This document shows positions 43,362-51,752 of a stretch of DNA of 64,000 nt, piece by piece. A program made the position numbers and the translations under genes. The DNA is taken from NCBI GenBank assembly GCA_003151935.1, contig PLYZ01000055.1, positions 1,249 to 65,248 on the forward strand, given 5' to 3'. Numbering within the stretch: position 1 is the stretch's first letter; every line of letters begins with the position of its first letter. This stretch comes from Candidatus Dormiibacterota bacterium. Its GTDB lineage: Bacteria > Chloroflexota > Dormibacteria > Dormibacterales > Dormibacteraceae. Below the pieces are notes generated by a model. That model was not told the origin of the DNA and did not search any database. It saw nothing but the letters and a program-made list of their open reading frames with translations.

Positions 43362-44408
43362 CTACGGGCGGACCGGTTTGGGGACCGCCGTCTCGAAATC
43401 ATGTGACGCCAGGCCCCAGTCGTCGCCGTTGATCGGGTGGAAGCCGCGGCCTCCATGCACCATCCGGCGCGCCAGGCTCCGGTACGCCCGAGTGCTCAGG
43501 TAGGGGACGCCCGCTTCGTCCAGGCGGTCGAAGAGGCGGTTCGATTCGGGCGTCCAGCCCGAGCCCTCTCCGTGCTCCAGGTGATACGCAACCATCGGCG
43601 GCGGCAGGTTCACCATGTCGGTTCCGCCCGCATACGCCTGGAAGAGCGCCACGCCGTCCATGTGCCACGAGTACGCGGGCCATTCCGGATAGCCGTGCAT
43701 GGCAAACCAGATCTCGCGGCTCGTAAGCGTGAAGTCCCCACACCCGCTGGTGTGGAGCTTGGGCAGCCTCAGGCGATCCCAGGCGGCCGCGGTCTTGCGA
43801 GTCAGCTCCTTGACAGCCGGCTTGATCGCCAGCCTGTCGCGCCCATGCGGCCGCCGGACAACCGGAGGCCGGCCGTTCGGATAGTGCAGGCCATCGAGGC
43901 GGTGCTCACGCAGCACAGGGAGCGCGCGGCATTCGGCCGGCGACGGCAGGTTGGGTCCGCCGAGCTCCGCCAGCACGTCATGCCGGTCGACTCGATACAT
44001 GGCGTTGGGCTTGAGCCCCGTTTGCAGGAAGGAGAAGAGCTCGTCGCTGAAGAGGATGTCGATATTCGTGGCGAGGACAAAGGGCGCGGTCGAGCGCCGG
44101 ATGCCGACGTTCTTGCCGATCATCTGAAACAGCGGCAAGCCATCGGCGTGCGGAAAGGTCCGGTGCAGCTCGGGCGGAACGGTGATGACCGACGGCTGGA
44201 AATGCTCGCTTGGCTCCCAATCGAGCGCCTCGACCAGGGGAGGGTGGTCGGCGGGAGGATTCCATTCCACCAGGATCAGCTCGACCGGCAGCCGGAAGCG
44301 CTCTGCCTGCTCCGCCAGGCCTTCGACGAACAGCTGCATTCGGGCGAGCAGGTGGCCTCCGTGCGCGTCATTGCGCGACGTCGCGACCACGCTGAGCAAG
44401 GGGGTCAT
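43362..44408 (-). CDS. Glycosyltransferase-like protein of an undescribed subgroup (paralogue 2)
   Basis: A 348-residue homologue of 39732-40745. LSVVATSRNDAHGGHLLARMQLFVEGLAEQAERFRLPVELILVEWNPPADHPPL, GLPLFQMIGKNVGIRRSTAPFVLATNIDILFSDELF and SGCGDFTLTSREIWFAMHGYPEWPAYSWHMDG are shared. An insert around residues 195-220 (KPAVKELTRKTAAAWDRLRLPK) distinguishes it. ATG 44408 is chosen; the track's 597-residue ORF reads back into the flippase gene. Its start overlaps the flippase stop. Probable role: addition of a sugar in the same glycan. Confidence 0.78.
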   Translation of the reverse strand: MTPLLSVVATSRNDAHGGHLLARMQLFVEGLAEQAERFRLPVELILVEWNPPADHPPLVEALDWEPSEHFQPSVITVPPELHRTFPHADGLPLFQMIGKNVGIRRSTAPFVLATNIDILFSDELFSFLQTGLKPNAMYRVDRHDVLAELGGPNLPSPAECRALPVLREHRLDGLHYPNGRPPVVRRPHGRDRLAIKPAVKELTRKTAAAWDRLRLPKLHTSGCGDFTLTSREIWFAMHGYPEWPAYSWHMDGVALFQAYAGGTDMVNLPPPMVAYHLEHGEGSGWTPESNRLFDRLDEAGVPYLSTRAYRSLARRMVHGGRGFHPINGDDWGLASHDFETAVPKPVRP

Positions 44409-45670
44409 TGGACCTCGCGCGCGCTCAGCTCGCCGGTCTTGTGCCACAGCACCCAGTAGTAAGCCGCGGCGAGGAACGTCTGTGAGAAGACGTTGGCCCA
44501 GGCCGCGCCGAGGCCCGCGAACGGAGGGATGAGGATGAGATTCGCGATCACGTTGACGGCGAGCGAGCCGGCCGTCGCTGCGGCGAACCGGCGGGGATCT
44601 GTGACACCGGTAAGCCCCTGGATGGCAATCGCGGCGGCCCCGGGCAGGGTCGAGATCATGAGCACGACCACGATCGGCGCCGCGACGGCGTAGCGCTGGC
44701 CGAACAGGAACGAAAGCATGGGTTGGGCGAAGACCGCGAAGACAAGCGCCGCGGGCAGGGCCAGCAACACGCTCTGGGCGGCGACACGCTTGCCCGTTGA
44801 AAGCCGCGTGCGGGGATCCTGCCCTGCCGCCTCCGACAGCGCGAGCTGACCGAGGGCCGAGGGCAGCAGCAAGTTCATATCCTGGAAGCGATAGCTGGCG
44901 CCGTAGATGCCCGCCGCCCCAGTGCCGCGCAGCAGACCGACCAGGTAATTGTCGATCCGCTGGTAGACCGAGCCGACCGTGGTCGCCAGCGCGAACGGCG
45001 CCGCTGCCCTGATCGAAAGGCTGGGCCTGGGAACGCCCGGCAGCTCGGCCACCGACTTGCCTCGGACGTACAGATAGTCGATCACTCCGACGGCCAAACC
45101 TACGGCCGAGTAGGAGACCGTCACGGCAATCAGGCCGCCTCCGGCGAGCAGCCACAGGCCGCCTCCGGCCAGCACGACCGCGCGTGAACCGATCTCACTG
45201 ATCACCTCCATGCTTATGTTTCCCGTCGCTCGGTAACCTGTGATTGTCGGGTTGTAGAATCCCGCGCCCACGATGCTCAGGCTGAACACCAACGGTACCG
45301 TGAGATTGCGATCGCGTGTCGCGAGCACGTAGAGCAGCACCATGAGAATGGCGCCGGCCACCGACAGGAGCACCCTACGGGCGATCACAGCGTCGAGCAC
45401 GGCGCGGCGGATGCGGCCGGTGTCGACGACGTCGCGGGCAAGGAGGAACTGCAGGCCGAAATCGCTGAGCGAGGTCATGATGACGACCAGCGCGAGCGCG
45501 ACGCTGAACTGGCCGAACTCCTCGAGGGTGAGACGGCGCGCGACCAGGATCACCCACACCGCCGACAGCAGTGAGGCGACACCGCGGCCGAACGACAGCG
45601 CCACCGCGCGGCCGACCAGTAAGTGCCCCGAGAGCAGCCTTATGCGAGCGGTGTTCAGGAAATCGATCAA
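44405..45670 (-). CDS. Wzx-like polysaccharide flippase
   Basis: A 421-residue membrane protein with about twelve hydrophobic segments. SFGRGVASLLSAVWVILVARRLTLEEFGQFSVALALVVIMTSLSDFGLQFLLARDV is the standard start of the polysaccharide transporter family; YGASYRFQDMNLLLPSALGQLALSEAAG and FGQRYAVAAPIVVVLM are also characteristic. It moves lipid-linked oligosaccharide across the membrane. TTG 45670 overlaps the upstream stop (TTGA) and gives family length; the longer track ORF is a read-back. It is separate from the Wzx half of the fusion at 30743. Confidence 0.87.
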   Translation of the reverse strand: MIDFLNTARIRLLSGHLLVGRAVALSFGRGVASLLSAVWVILVARRLTLEEFGQFSVALALVVIMTSLSDFGLQFLLARDVVDTGRIRRAVLDAVIARRVLLSVAGAILMVLLYVLATRDRNLTVPLVFSLSIVGAGFYNPTITGYRATGNISMEVISEIGSRAVVLAGGGLWLLAGGGLIAVTVSYSAVGLAVGVIDYLYVRGKSVAELPGVPRPSLSIRAAAPFALATTVGSVYQRIDNYLVGLLRGTGAAGIYGASYRFQDMNLLLPSALGQLALSEAAGQDPRTRLSTGKRVAAQSVLLALPAALVFAVFAQPMLSFLFGQRYAVAAPIVVVLMISTLPGAAAIAIQGLTGVTDPRRFAAATAGSLAVNVIANLILIPPFAGLGAAWANVFSQTFLAAAYYWVLWHKTGELSAREVQ

Positions 45671-46557
45671 GCGCCGTAACGGCGGGCGAATCGCCAGCTC
45701 CGCAAGCGGGTCCTGATTCGCCGGCTCGCGCGCAGCGTGTGACTGAGCAGCTGCCGAGGTCGGGCCATCCGGTACTTCCATCCCACCGCGGGCCCGATCT
45801 TTCCCTCCGCGCTCATCGTCCACGTCGCGTGCGCGATCGTGTAGTAGTTCGTCCAGTGCTTCACCCAGCTGCGGTTCGTACGGGCCTCGTCGCCATTCCA
45901 CACGTCGATTGCCGGCACGTGGCCGTAGTCGTGGTTCTGGTGGATCAAGGTCACGTACTCGGTCGCGTCGATCAACGGAATGTCGGACGCGACCGTGTTC
46001 CACAAGAGCCAGTTGTCGTACGCGGTCCTTCCGATCGCAAACGGGGGCATCTGGTCGTACTGGCCTCGCGGAAACATGAAGAGGTCAATCGCGCCGGCCG
46101 AGTGCAGCTTGCCGCCGGCGACGGCGCCGGGGGCCCAACGTGTCTCCCATCCCTGGTCAAACTCGAGCAAAGTCCTGATGTCGACGTCATGCCGCTGCGC
46201 GACGAGGAGGAATCGCTTCGACCAGTCTTGCGCGAGTCGCGCCGCCTGCAGGGTGCGCTGCGTGAGGATGATGTCGGCGCTGATGAATGCCAGCACGTCG
46301 CTGTTCGCGAGCGTGTCTGCCTGCCTGAACATTCCCGACACGAGGGGCGTGCCGTACGAGTTGGCCTCGACATCCTCCACCAGCTCCACGTCAAACCCGC
46401 CGACCACCTCGGCGGTGCCGGCTTCGTTGCAGAATAGAATGATCCTCGGCTTGGGACGCAACGACAGCCAGCTTCGGATCGCGTTCTGCTGGATGATCGC
46501 TACATGACCTTTGAATGCCTTGGGTGCTGAGAAGATCGTGAGCGGCGCGGAGTCCAC
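45667..46557 (-). CDS. Glycosyltransferase-like protein of the polysaccharide locus
   Basis: A 296-residue protein from GTG 46557; the track extends to 46668, which would collide with the divergent FkbM gene. LTIFSAPKAFKGHVAIIQQNAIRSWLSLRPKPRIILFCNEAG is a recognisable start of a GT-A-like hypothetical family. DVLAFISADIILTQRTLQAARL contains an acidic site (SADI) in the place of DXD. FPRGQYDQMPPFAIGRTAYDNWLLW and LIHQNHDYGH follow. Function in sugar transfer is inferred from fold pattern and its overlap with the Wzx gene. Confidence 0.7.
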   Translation of the reverse strand: MDSAPLTIFSAPKAFKGHVAIIQQNAIRSWLSLRPKPRIILFCNEAGTAEVVGGFDVELVEDVEANSYGTPLVSGMFRQADTLANSDVLAFISADIILTQRTLQAARLAQDWSKRFLLVAQRHDVDIRTLLEFDQGWETRWAPGAVAGGKLHSAGAIDLFMFPRGQYDQMPPFAIGRTAYDNWLLWNTVASDIPLIDATEYVTLIHQNHDYGHVPAIDVWNGDEARTNRSWVKHWTNYYTIAHATWTMSAEGKIGPAVGWKYRMARPRQLLSHTLRASRRIRTRLRSWRFARRYGA

Positions 46558-46603
46558 CGACGCGCCCGGGCGCTGGGACAACGCCGCTACCTTCTTACGC
46601 AAG

Positions 46604-47248
46604 GTGCACCGGCGCGCTCTGCGCGAAACGGTCGTGAGGTGGGCGAGATCACGCAAGTATCGCCGCATCTGGATCGACGTAGGGGCGCACGAGGGGGAGC
46701 TGACGTTTCCATTCGCGGCCGCGGATTCATCGCTGCTCGTCTACGCCTTCGAGCCCAACCTTCATGCGGCGAGCCGGATCATGGGCTGCCTGCGCAACTA
46801 CGTCGTCCTTCCGATCGCGGTCTCGGAGCGCGACGGCCACGCCGAGCTCAACCTCAACGCATACGAGCAGTCGAGCTCGCTGCTGCCGGCCGACGAGGAG
46901 GGGGTCAAGGAATGGGTCACGGAGCAGAAGTTCGAGGTCCTGGGCACCGTGACCGTCCCGACCATGCGGCTCGACACCTTCATGAATGACGCGGGAATCG
47001 AATTCGTCGACTACCTGAAGATCGACGCCCAGGGGCTCGACCTCGAGGTCGTCAAGTCGGCCGGGGACCGGCTCAGGGACGTGGCCAAGGTCCAACTCGA
47101 GGCGACGACTTCGTCCTATCGTCAGTACGAGGGTGCTCCTGGAAAATCGGTGATTATCGAGTACATGGATTCGATGGGCTTCCGCCTGGCCGGCGAGGAA
47201 ATCCAATCCCACGGTCAGGAGGCCAATCTTACTTTCTTGCGAGTCTAA
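46604..47248 (+). CDS. FkbM-family methyltransferase
   Basis: A SAM-dependent methyltransferase of about 214 residues. RRIWIDVGAHEGELTFPFAAADSSLLVYAFEPNLHAASRI and VPTMRLDTFMNDAGIEFVDYLKIDAQGLDLEVVKSAGDRL are the FkbM signature. The track starts at TTG 46511; GTG 46538 and GTG 46604 are shorter options. 46604 avoids overlap with the divergent gene, but the start is uncertain. It is the only plus-strand gene in a minus-strand stretch. It probably methylates a sugar hydroxyl. Confidence 0.82.
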   Translation: MHRRALRETVVRWARSRKYRRIWIDVGAHEGELTFPFAAADSSLLVYAFEPNLHAASRIMGCLRNYVVLPIAVSERDGHAELNLNAYEQSSSLLPADEEGVKEWVTEQKFEVLGTVTVPTMRLDTFMNDAGIEFVDYLKIDAQGLDLEVVKSAGDRLRDVAKVQLEATTSSYRQYEGAPGKSVIIEYMDSMGFRLAGEEIQSHGQEANLTFLRV

Positions 47249-47291
47249 ATTTGGCCTGGATGGGTGATGGGTGATGGGTGAGAGTAGCTCG

Positions 47292-47331
47292 CCTCCCCAC
47301 CATGTGGGGAGGTGGCGCGAAGCGCCGGAGG
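47292..47331. repeat. Palindromic repeat element, copy 3 (intergenic)
   Basis: CCTCCCCAC-cat-GTGGGGAGG (47292-47312) then GGCGC-gaa-GCGCC (47314-47326), in the 93-bp gap between the convergent FkbM and GT-C-like genes. This is the only intergenic copy of the four seen and gives the clearest consensus; it could serve as a bidirectional transcript end. Confidence 0.75.
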
Positions 47332-47341
47332 GGCGGAGCGC

Positions 47342-49042
47342 CTAAGAACCCCGCAGATAGAGGTCGACGGTAAGCGACACCCCCTTGTACTTGCCCAGCG
47401 TGTGCGGGCCGGCGGGGGGGAGATCGGAGAACTGCCAGGACCGGTCATAGACGTACCCGCTGCCGGGACTCCTCACCCAGCTCGCCAGCGCCCTGAGGTA
47501 GGGCTGCCGGACGGGCGGGCAGAAGAAGACCTGGGCGACCTGCGTCACGTCCTCTCGATACACGACGATGGCCGGGCACCTGCTCGCCGTGGCGATGTAG
47601 TCGCCCGTCGTTGACGCGGGGTCGACGTCGATCGGCGTCGACTGCGGCGACGTCCCATCGGAGTTGATCATCAAGAGCTCGAGCGAAGCGGGCCACCCGG
47701 GACCAGGCGCATAGGAGAAGCACTGGCCGGCCGAGACGTGGCGGTTCAGCTCGGCGGCGACGCCGGAGGTCACGGACAGGAGCTCGACGTTGGCCCTGTG
47801 CTCATCGAGCGGCCAGCTGAACAGAGAGAAAGCCCCCAGCGCGTAGACGATGACCACGTAAACGCCCACCACGGCCAGCAACCGCTGCGAGAAGCGGGGT
47901 AAGGCCAGCGGCCATCTCGCTGCCGCGAGGCGTGACGCGCCCGCCACGAAGAAGATCCACACCGCCAGGCTCAGCCACTCACCGACGTGCGGGTTCTTGT
48001 TGGACGTCGCGGTGAACGCTCCGTAGAACAGCACCACGAGCCCGGCATAGATCCACTCCGCCCGCCCGAGCCGCCGGCGCACCAGGGCGACCGCCGCCAC
48101 CAGCGCGCCCACGATGACGGGCCACGCCTCGAGCTGGCCCAGCTGGCTCGGGATGCGCACCAGGTAGTACGTGGCGCTTTCGAAAAGGCCGAGGTTCATC
48201 GCGTAGGCGCCCTTGTAGGTGACCGCTGCCTCATAGAAATAGGTGACGGTCGTGGAGATCCCGTGCCCGAGGACGGCCCAGGGAAGCAGCAGCAGCGCGA
48301 GAAAGCCCACGGCCAGCGCCGTCGTGCGACCCACGCCTGGCGTCCGCCGGTTCCAGAACCAGATCACCGCGAGCGCGGCGAACCACGTGACCAGCGCCAC
48401 CGGCCCGGTCGACGGTTTCATCAGCACGGCGGCGGCCGCGAACGCGGCCGAGAGCAGGTAGCTCGGCCATCGCGGCGAATCTGCGAGCTCAGCAAGCAAT
48501 GCGACGGCCCACAGCACCAGCACCACGGCGAGGAAGTCGGGGCGCAGGTCGTCCAGGCCCCAGTTGTCGTTGTAGTTGGCCTGCCCGCTCAAAAACTCCC
48601 AGGAGCTCGAACGCACGCCCGCGCTCACAAGCGGCAGCAGCGCGGTCAGCGCCACCGCGGCGATCGCCAGCGTCCGGTTTGCGCGGCGACGAACGATCCA
48701 GTAGACGAGGACGAGGAGCAAGGCGATCGGCCAGAACCTCGCGGCGAACGCCTGCCACGTGCCGTCTCCGAGGACCAGGTAGTGCGCCGTGAGGACTGCG
48801 GTCCACCCGGGCGCGACGTTGTTCAGAGCATGCAGCGCCGTCTTCAGGTGCAGCCCCGCGATGAGGTGGTAGGGCGCCTGCGCATAGAAGAGGTAGCCGA
48901 CCCCGTCGTAGTCGGGCGGCCGCGCGAGGTAGCCCTCCTGGGCGCTGAACCAGAGGTCGGCCGCGAGCGCCACCGCGGCCACGACGCAGCAGAGAAGGAT
49001 CGCGCGAAGGCTGGGCCGGCGATAAGAGTCGATCGTCTTCAC
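47342..49042 (-). CDS. GT-C-like polytopic membrane protein (paralogue 1 of a tandem pair)
   Basis: A 566-residue protein with about ten hydrophobic segments and a soluble C-terminal domain of about 130 residues. The N-terminal loop WFSAQEGYLARPPDYDGVGYLFYA has an acidic DYD motif after the first helix, as in GT-C glycosyltransferases. The C-terminal CPAIVVYREDVTQVAQ and VRQPYLRALASWVRSPGSGYVYDRSWQFSD is shared with the paralogue. GTG 49042 overlaps the upstream stop. It probably transfers a sugar from a lipid carrier outside the cytoplasm; no family name is certain. Confidence 0.75.
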   Translation of the reverse strand: MKTIDSYRRPSLRAILLCCVVAAVALAADLWFSAQEGYLARPPDYDGVGYLFYAQAPYHLIAGLHLKTALHALNNVAPGWTAVLTAHYLVLGDGTWQAFAARFWPIALLLVLVYWIVRRRANRTLAIAAVALTALLPLVSAGVRSSSWEFLSGQANYNDNWGLDDLRPDFLAVVLVLWAVALLAELADSPRWPSYLLSAAFAAAAVLMKPSTGPVALVTWFAALAVIWFWNRRTPGVGRTTALAVGFLALLLLPWAVLGHGISTTVTYFYEAAVTYKGAYAMNLGLFESATYYLVRIPSQLGQLEAWPVIVGALVAAVALVRRRLGRAEWIYAGLVVLFYGAFTATSNKNPHVGEWLSLAVWIFFVAGASRLAAARWPLALPRFSQRLLAVVGVYVVIVYALGAFSLFSWPLDEHRANVELLSVTSGVAAELNRHVSAGQCFSYAPGPGWPASLELLMINSDGTSPQSTPIDVDPASTTGDYIATASRCPAIVVYREDVTQVAQVFFCPPVRQPYLRALASWVRSPGSGYVYDRSWQFSDLPPAGPHTLGKYKGVSLTVDLYLRGS

Positions 49043-50784
49043 CTGGCCTGCGCGCGCACGTACAGGTCGACCGTCAGCGTCAGCCCCTGGTAATTGCCCA
49101 GGGAGTGGGGACCGTTGGACGCGAGGTCGGTGAACACCCAGCTGCGGTCGAGCGTGTACCCGCTGCCCGGGCTGCGCACCCAATCGGCGACCGCGCGCAG
49201 ATAAGGCTGGCGGACCGGATACGCGATGAACTGCTGCGCCACCTGGGTGATGTCCTCGCGGTAGACGATGACGGCGGGGCACCTGCTCGCCAGGGTCACG
49301 TAGTCGGCGACCTTCATCGACGGGTTGACGTCCACCGGGGTCGAGCTGGGCGCCTTGCCGCTGGAGTCTGTCATGTAGTACTCGATCGAAGCGGGCCACC
49401 CCGGCCCAGGCGCGTACGCGAAGCATTGATCAGAAGACACGTAGCGCCCCATCTCGTGCGCGATCTGGGTCGTGACGCTCAACAGCTGAGCATTAGACCG
49501 CTGCTCGTTGGCCGGCCAGTTCGCCAGAGCAAATGCACCGAGGGCATAGACAACCAACAGGTAGGCTGCTGTGGCTCCAAGCACAAGAGATCCTCCCGTG
49601 CCCGCACGGGAGGTGGGCGTGCGAAGCACAAACCACCTCGCCGCAATCAGCCTCGACATGCCCGCCACGAAGAAGATCCACAGCGGCAGCGCGACCCAGA
49701 ACCCGACCAGGGTGTTCTTGTTCGAGATCACCGTGAAGGTTGCCCAATAGAGCGCGAACAGTCCGCCGTAGATCCACTCAGCTCGCGTGAGCCGCCCCCG
49801 CAGCAGCGCGACCGCCGCGAGGATCGAGCCGGCGATGATCGCCCAGACCTCGACCACCCCGAGCTGCTCCGGTAGGCGGACGGCGTAGTACGTCAGCGTG
49901 TCCAGCAGGCCAAGGCCCAGGTTGTAGGTACTGTGAAACGTCACCGAGATCTCGTAGTAGCGCGACACGGTCCCGGAGATGCCGCCCTTGATCGCCCACG
50001 GGCCCAGCAGCACCGCCAGCACGACCAGACCCAGCGCGCTCAGGCGCAGGGCCGACGGCTGCTTGCGGTTCCAGAACCAGACCACGACAAGGGCCAATCC
50101 CCAGGCGAGCAGCGAGAGGGGGGCGGTCGAAGGCTTCGCAAGCACCGCGGCAGCGGCGAACGCCGCCGACACCACGTAGGTCGACCGCCTCGGCGCCCGG
50201 TGGTGCTCCACGAGCGGGACGATCGAGCACAGGACCATGACGATCGAGAAGAAGTCGGGCCGGAGATCCTCGAGGCTCCAGAGCTCCCCGTAGTTCGCCT
50301 GGCCGCTGAAGAACTCCAGGGAGCTCGCCCGCACCGCGGCGCTGACCACCGGCAGCACGGCCGTCAGCCCCACCGCCGCCATGGCCACCGACCGGGTGCT
50401 GCGCGTGCGCGCGATCCAGTAGACGACCACCAGCAGCGGCGCCACCGCCCAGAAACGCGCCGTGAACGCCTGCCACGTCCCATCGCCGAGGATGAGCTGC
50501 TGGAACGCCATGGCGGCGATCCACAGCGGCGCAAGGCTGCTGTTCAGCTCAGAAAGAGCGGCCCTCGGATGCAGCCCGATCAGGAGGTGGGCCACCGATC
50601 TCGCGGTCCCCAGATAGCTGACCCCGTCGTAATCCGGCGCCCTGGAGAGATAGCCCTCCTGGGCGCTGAACCAGGCGTCCACAGCCACCACAGCCGCCGC
50701 CACGGCGCCGCAACCCAGCACCGACCAGAGGCTGGGCCAGCGGGACGGCTGTGCCGCCTCCGGCCAGGCTACCTCGGCAGGCAC
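49039..50784 (-). CDS. GT-C-like polytopic membrane protein (paralogue 2 of a tandem pair)
   Basis: A 581-residue homologue of the preceding entry with the same layout: WFSAQEGYLSRAPDYDGVSYLGTA, LGDGTWQAFTARFWAVAPLLVVVYWIARTR, KPSTAPLSLLAWG and the C-terminal soluble domain VRQPYLRAVADWVRSPGSGYTLDRSWVFTD. A six-residue longer loop (TPTSRAGTGG region) is encoded by a palindromic repeat (49592-49613) that the paralogue lacks. GTG 50784; its start overlaps the FkbM stop by 16 bp. The pair looks like a tandem duplication. Confidence 0.75.
   Translation of the reverse strand: MPAEVAWPEAAQPSRWPSLWSVLGCGAVAAAVVAVDAWFSAQEGYLSRAPDYDGVSYLGTARSVAHLLIGLHPRAALSELNSSLAPLWIAAMAFQQLILGDGTWQAFTARFWAVAPLLVVVYWIARTRSTRSVAMAAVGLTAVLPVVSAAVRASSLEFFSGQANYGELWSLEDLRPDFFSIVMVLCSIVPLVEHHRAPRRSTYVVSAAFAAAAVLAKPSTAPLSLLAWGLALVVVWFWNRKQPSALRLSALGLVVLAVLLGPWAIKGGISGTVSRYYEISVTFHSTYNLGLGLLDTLTYYAVRLPEQLGVVEVWAIIAGSILAAVALLRGRLTRAEWIYGGLFALYWATFTVISNKNTLVGFWVALPLWIFFVAGMSRLIAARWFVLRTPTSRAGTGGSLVLGATAAYLLVVYALGAFALANWPANEQRSNAQLLSVTTQIAHEMGRYVSSDQCFAYAPGPGWPASIEYYMTDSSGKAPSSTPVDVNPSMKVADYVTLASRCPAVIVYREDITQVAQQFIAYPVRQPYLRAVADWVRSPGSGYTLDRSWVFTDLASNGPHSLGNYQGLTLTVDLYVRAQAR
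49592..49613. repeat. Palindromic repeat element, copy 4 (in frame inside a GT-C-like gene)
   Basis: CCTCCCGTGC-cc-GCACGGGAGG is a perfect 10-bp stem, followed by TGGGCGTGCGAAGCAC, a degenerate second hairpin. It is inserted in frame in the 49039-50784 gene at a loop where its paralogue has six fewer residues. Confidence 0.65.
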
Positions 50785-51650
50785 AGGACGTTCACACCGG
50801 TGAGCTTGTCGTCGACCAGCGGCTCAGCCGTCCCTGACGGACCGAACACGCGAATTTCATAGTCATAGGACCGCACCAGCTGCAGCAGCTCGGACGCGCT
50901 TGTTCCGAGCTGGCGCAAGGAAGGGTCGTACGCCTCCGCGACGATGATCGGCCGGAACTTCCGCAGCGTTTCCCGCGCCCCCTGCAGCACGGAAGTCTCG
51001 GAACCTTCCACGTCGATCTTCAGCAGGTCGAGCCGGGTGAGCCCCTGGGCGAAATCGTCCAGACTCATCAGGTCCACCTCGATTGAGCCGGCGCGTGTGT
51101 CGGCCGAGTAGGCAAACCCACCGATGGTGTTGTGGCCGGGGTGGTCAGATCCGGCCACCTCGAGGGTCGCCTTGCCCGCTTCTCGACCCAACGCCTGAGA
51201 GTGGACGTGCACATTCTTCAGTGCATTGATCGAGACGTTGGCCAGCAGCCTCTCCCGATCCCTCGGGCTTGGCTCGAAAGCGTGGACGCTGCCGCCTTCA
51301 CCGGCGAGGCTGGCTGCCATGAGCGTGAAGATCCCCGCGTTCGCTCCGACGTCGACGACGCACATGCCAGGACCGATGAGCCTGGACATCGCGAACATCT
51401 CGTTGGGTTCGTAGCGGCCATCGACATACGTGCACTGGCTTATGTCGCCCAAGAGGTGATGATTGAATCGCAGCCCAAAGTACCAGCCCGTGGTGACGGG
51501 CCCGTCATAGCCGCGTGATTGGGCCAGCCTCCAGATCAGCCTGCGCGTCCAGGCGCCTGGATCCTTTCGATCCCACTGGCCGAAATACCAGCCGGGAACA
51601 GGTTCGAGGCGGGGGACATGGAAAGCAGACCTCGCCGCGAGATCAAGCAC
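50769..51650 (-). CDS. FkbM-family methyltransferase
   Basis: A 293-residue methyltransferase. MCVVDVGANAGIFTLMAASLAGEGGSVHAFEPSPRDRERLLANVSIN and LMSLDDFAQGLTRLDLLKIDVEGSETSVLQGARETLRKFRPIIVAEAY form a complete FkbM domain. An N-terminal extension of about 90 residues (RLEPVPGWYFGQWDRKDPG) is typical of polysaccharide-locus members. GTG 51650. It heads the minus-strand unit with the two GT-C-like proteins, and should methylate a glycan sugar. Confidence 0.9.
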   Translation of the reverse strand: MLDLAARSAFHVPRLEPVPGWYFGQWDRKDPGAWTRRLIWRLAQSRGYDGPVTTGWYFGLRFNHHLLGDISQCTYVDGRYEPNEMFAMSRLIGPGMCVVDVGANAGIFTLMAASLAGEGGSVHAFEPSPRDRERLLANVSINALKNVHVHSQALGREAGKATLEVAGSDHPGHNTIGGFAYSADTRAGSIEVDLMSLDDFAQGLTRLDLLKIDVEGSETSVLQGARETLRKFRPIIVAEAYDPSLRQLGTSASELLQLVRSYDYEIRVFGPSGTAEPLVDDKLTGVNVLCLPR

Positions 51651-51752
51651 GGGAGGCAGAGGCCGCCGGGGATGTTCGACGTGACCAGTGGGTTCGCCAG
51701 AGCTAGCTTCGATCTGACGAAGATAGCGTGCGTGTTGCGACGGCGGCCTGGA

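Noticed and set aside
44409-45155. N-terminal half of the 597-residue ORF 43362-45155
   Set aside because: It reads out of frame through the Wzx gene; the glycosyltransferase begins at ATG 44408.
47987-49093. 368-residue plus-strand ORF
   Set aside because: Antisense of the GT-C-like gene; composition (Arg/His/Gln) is that of a shadow frame.
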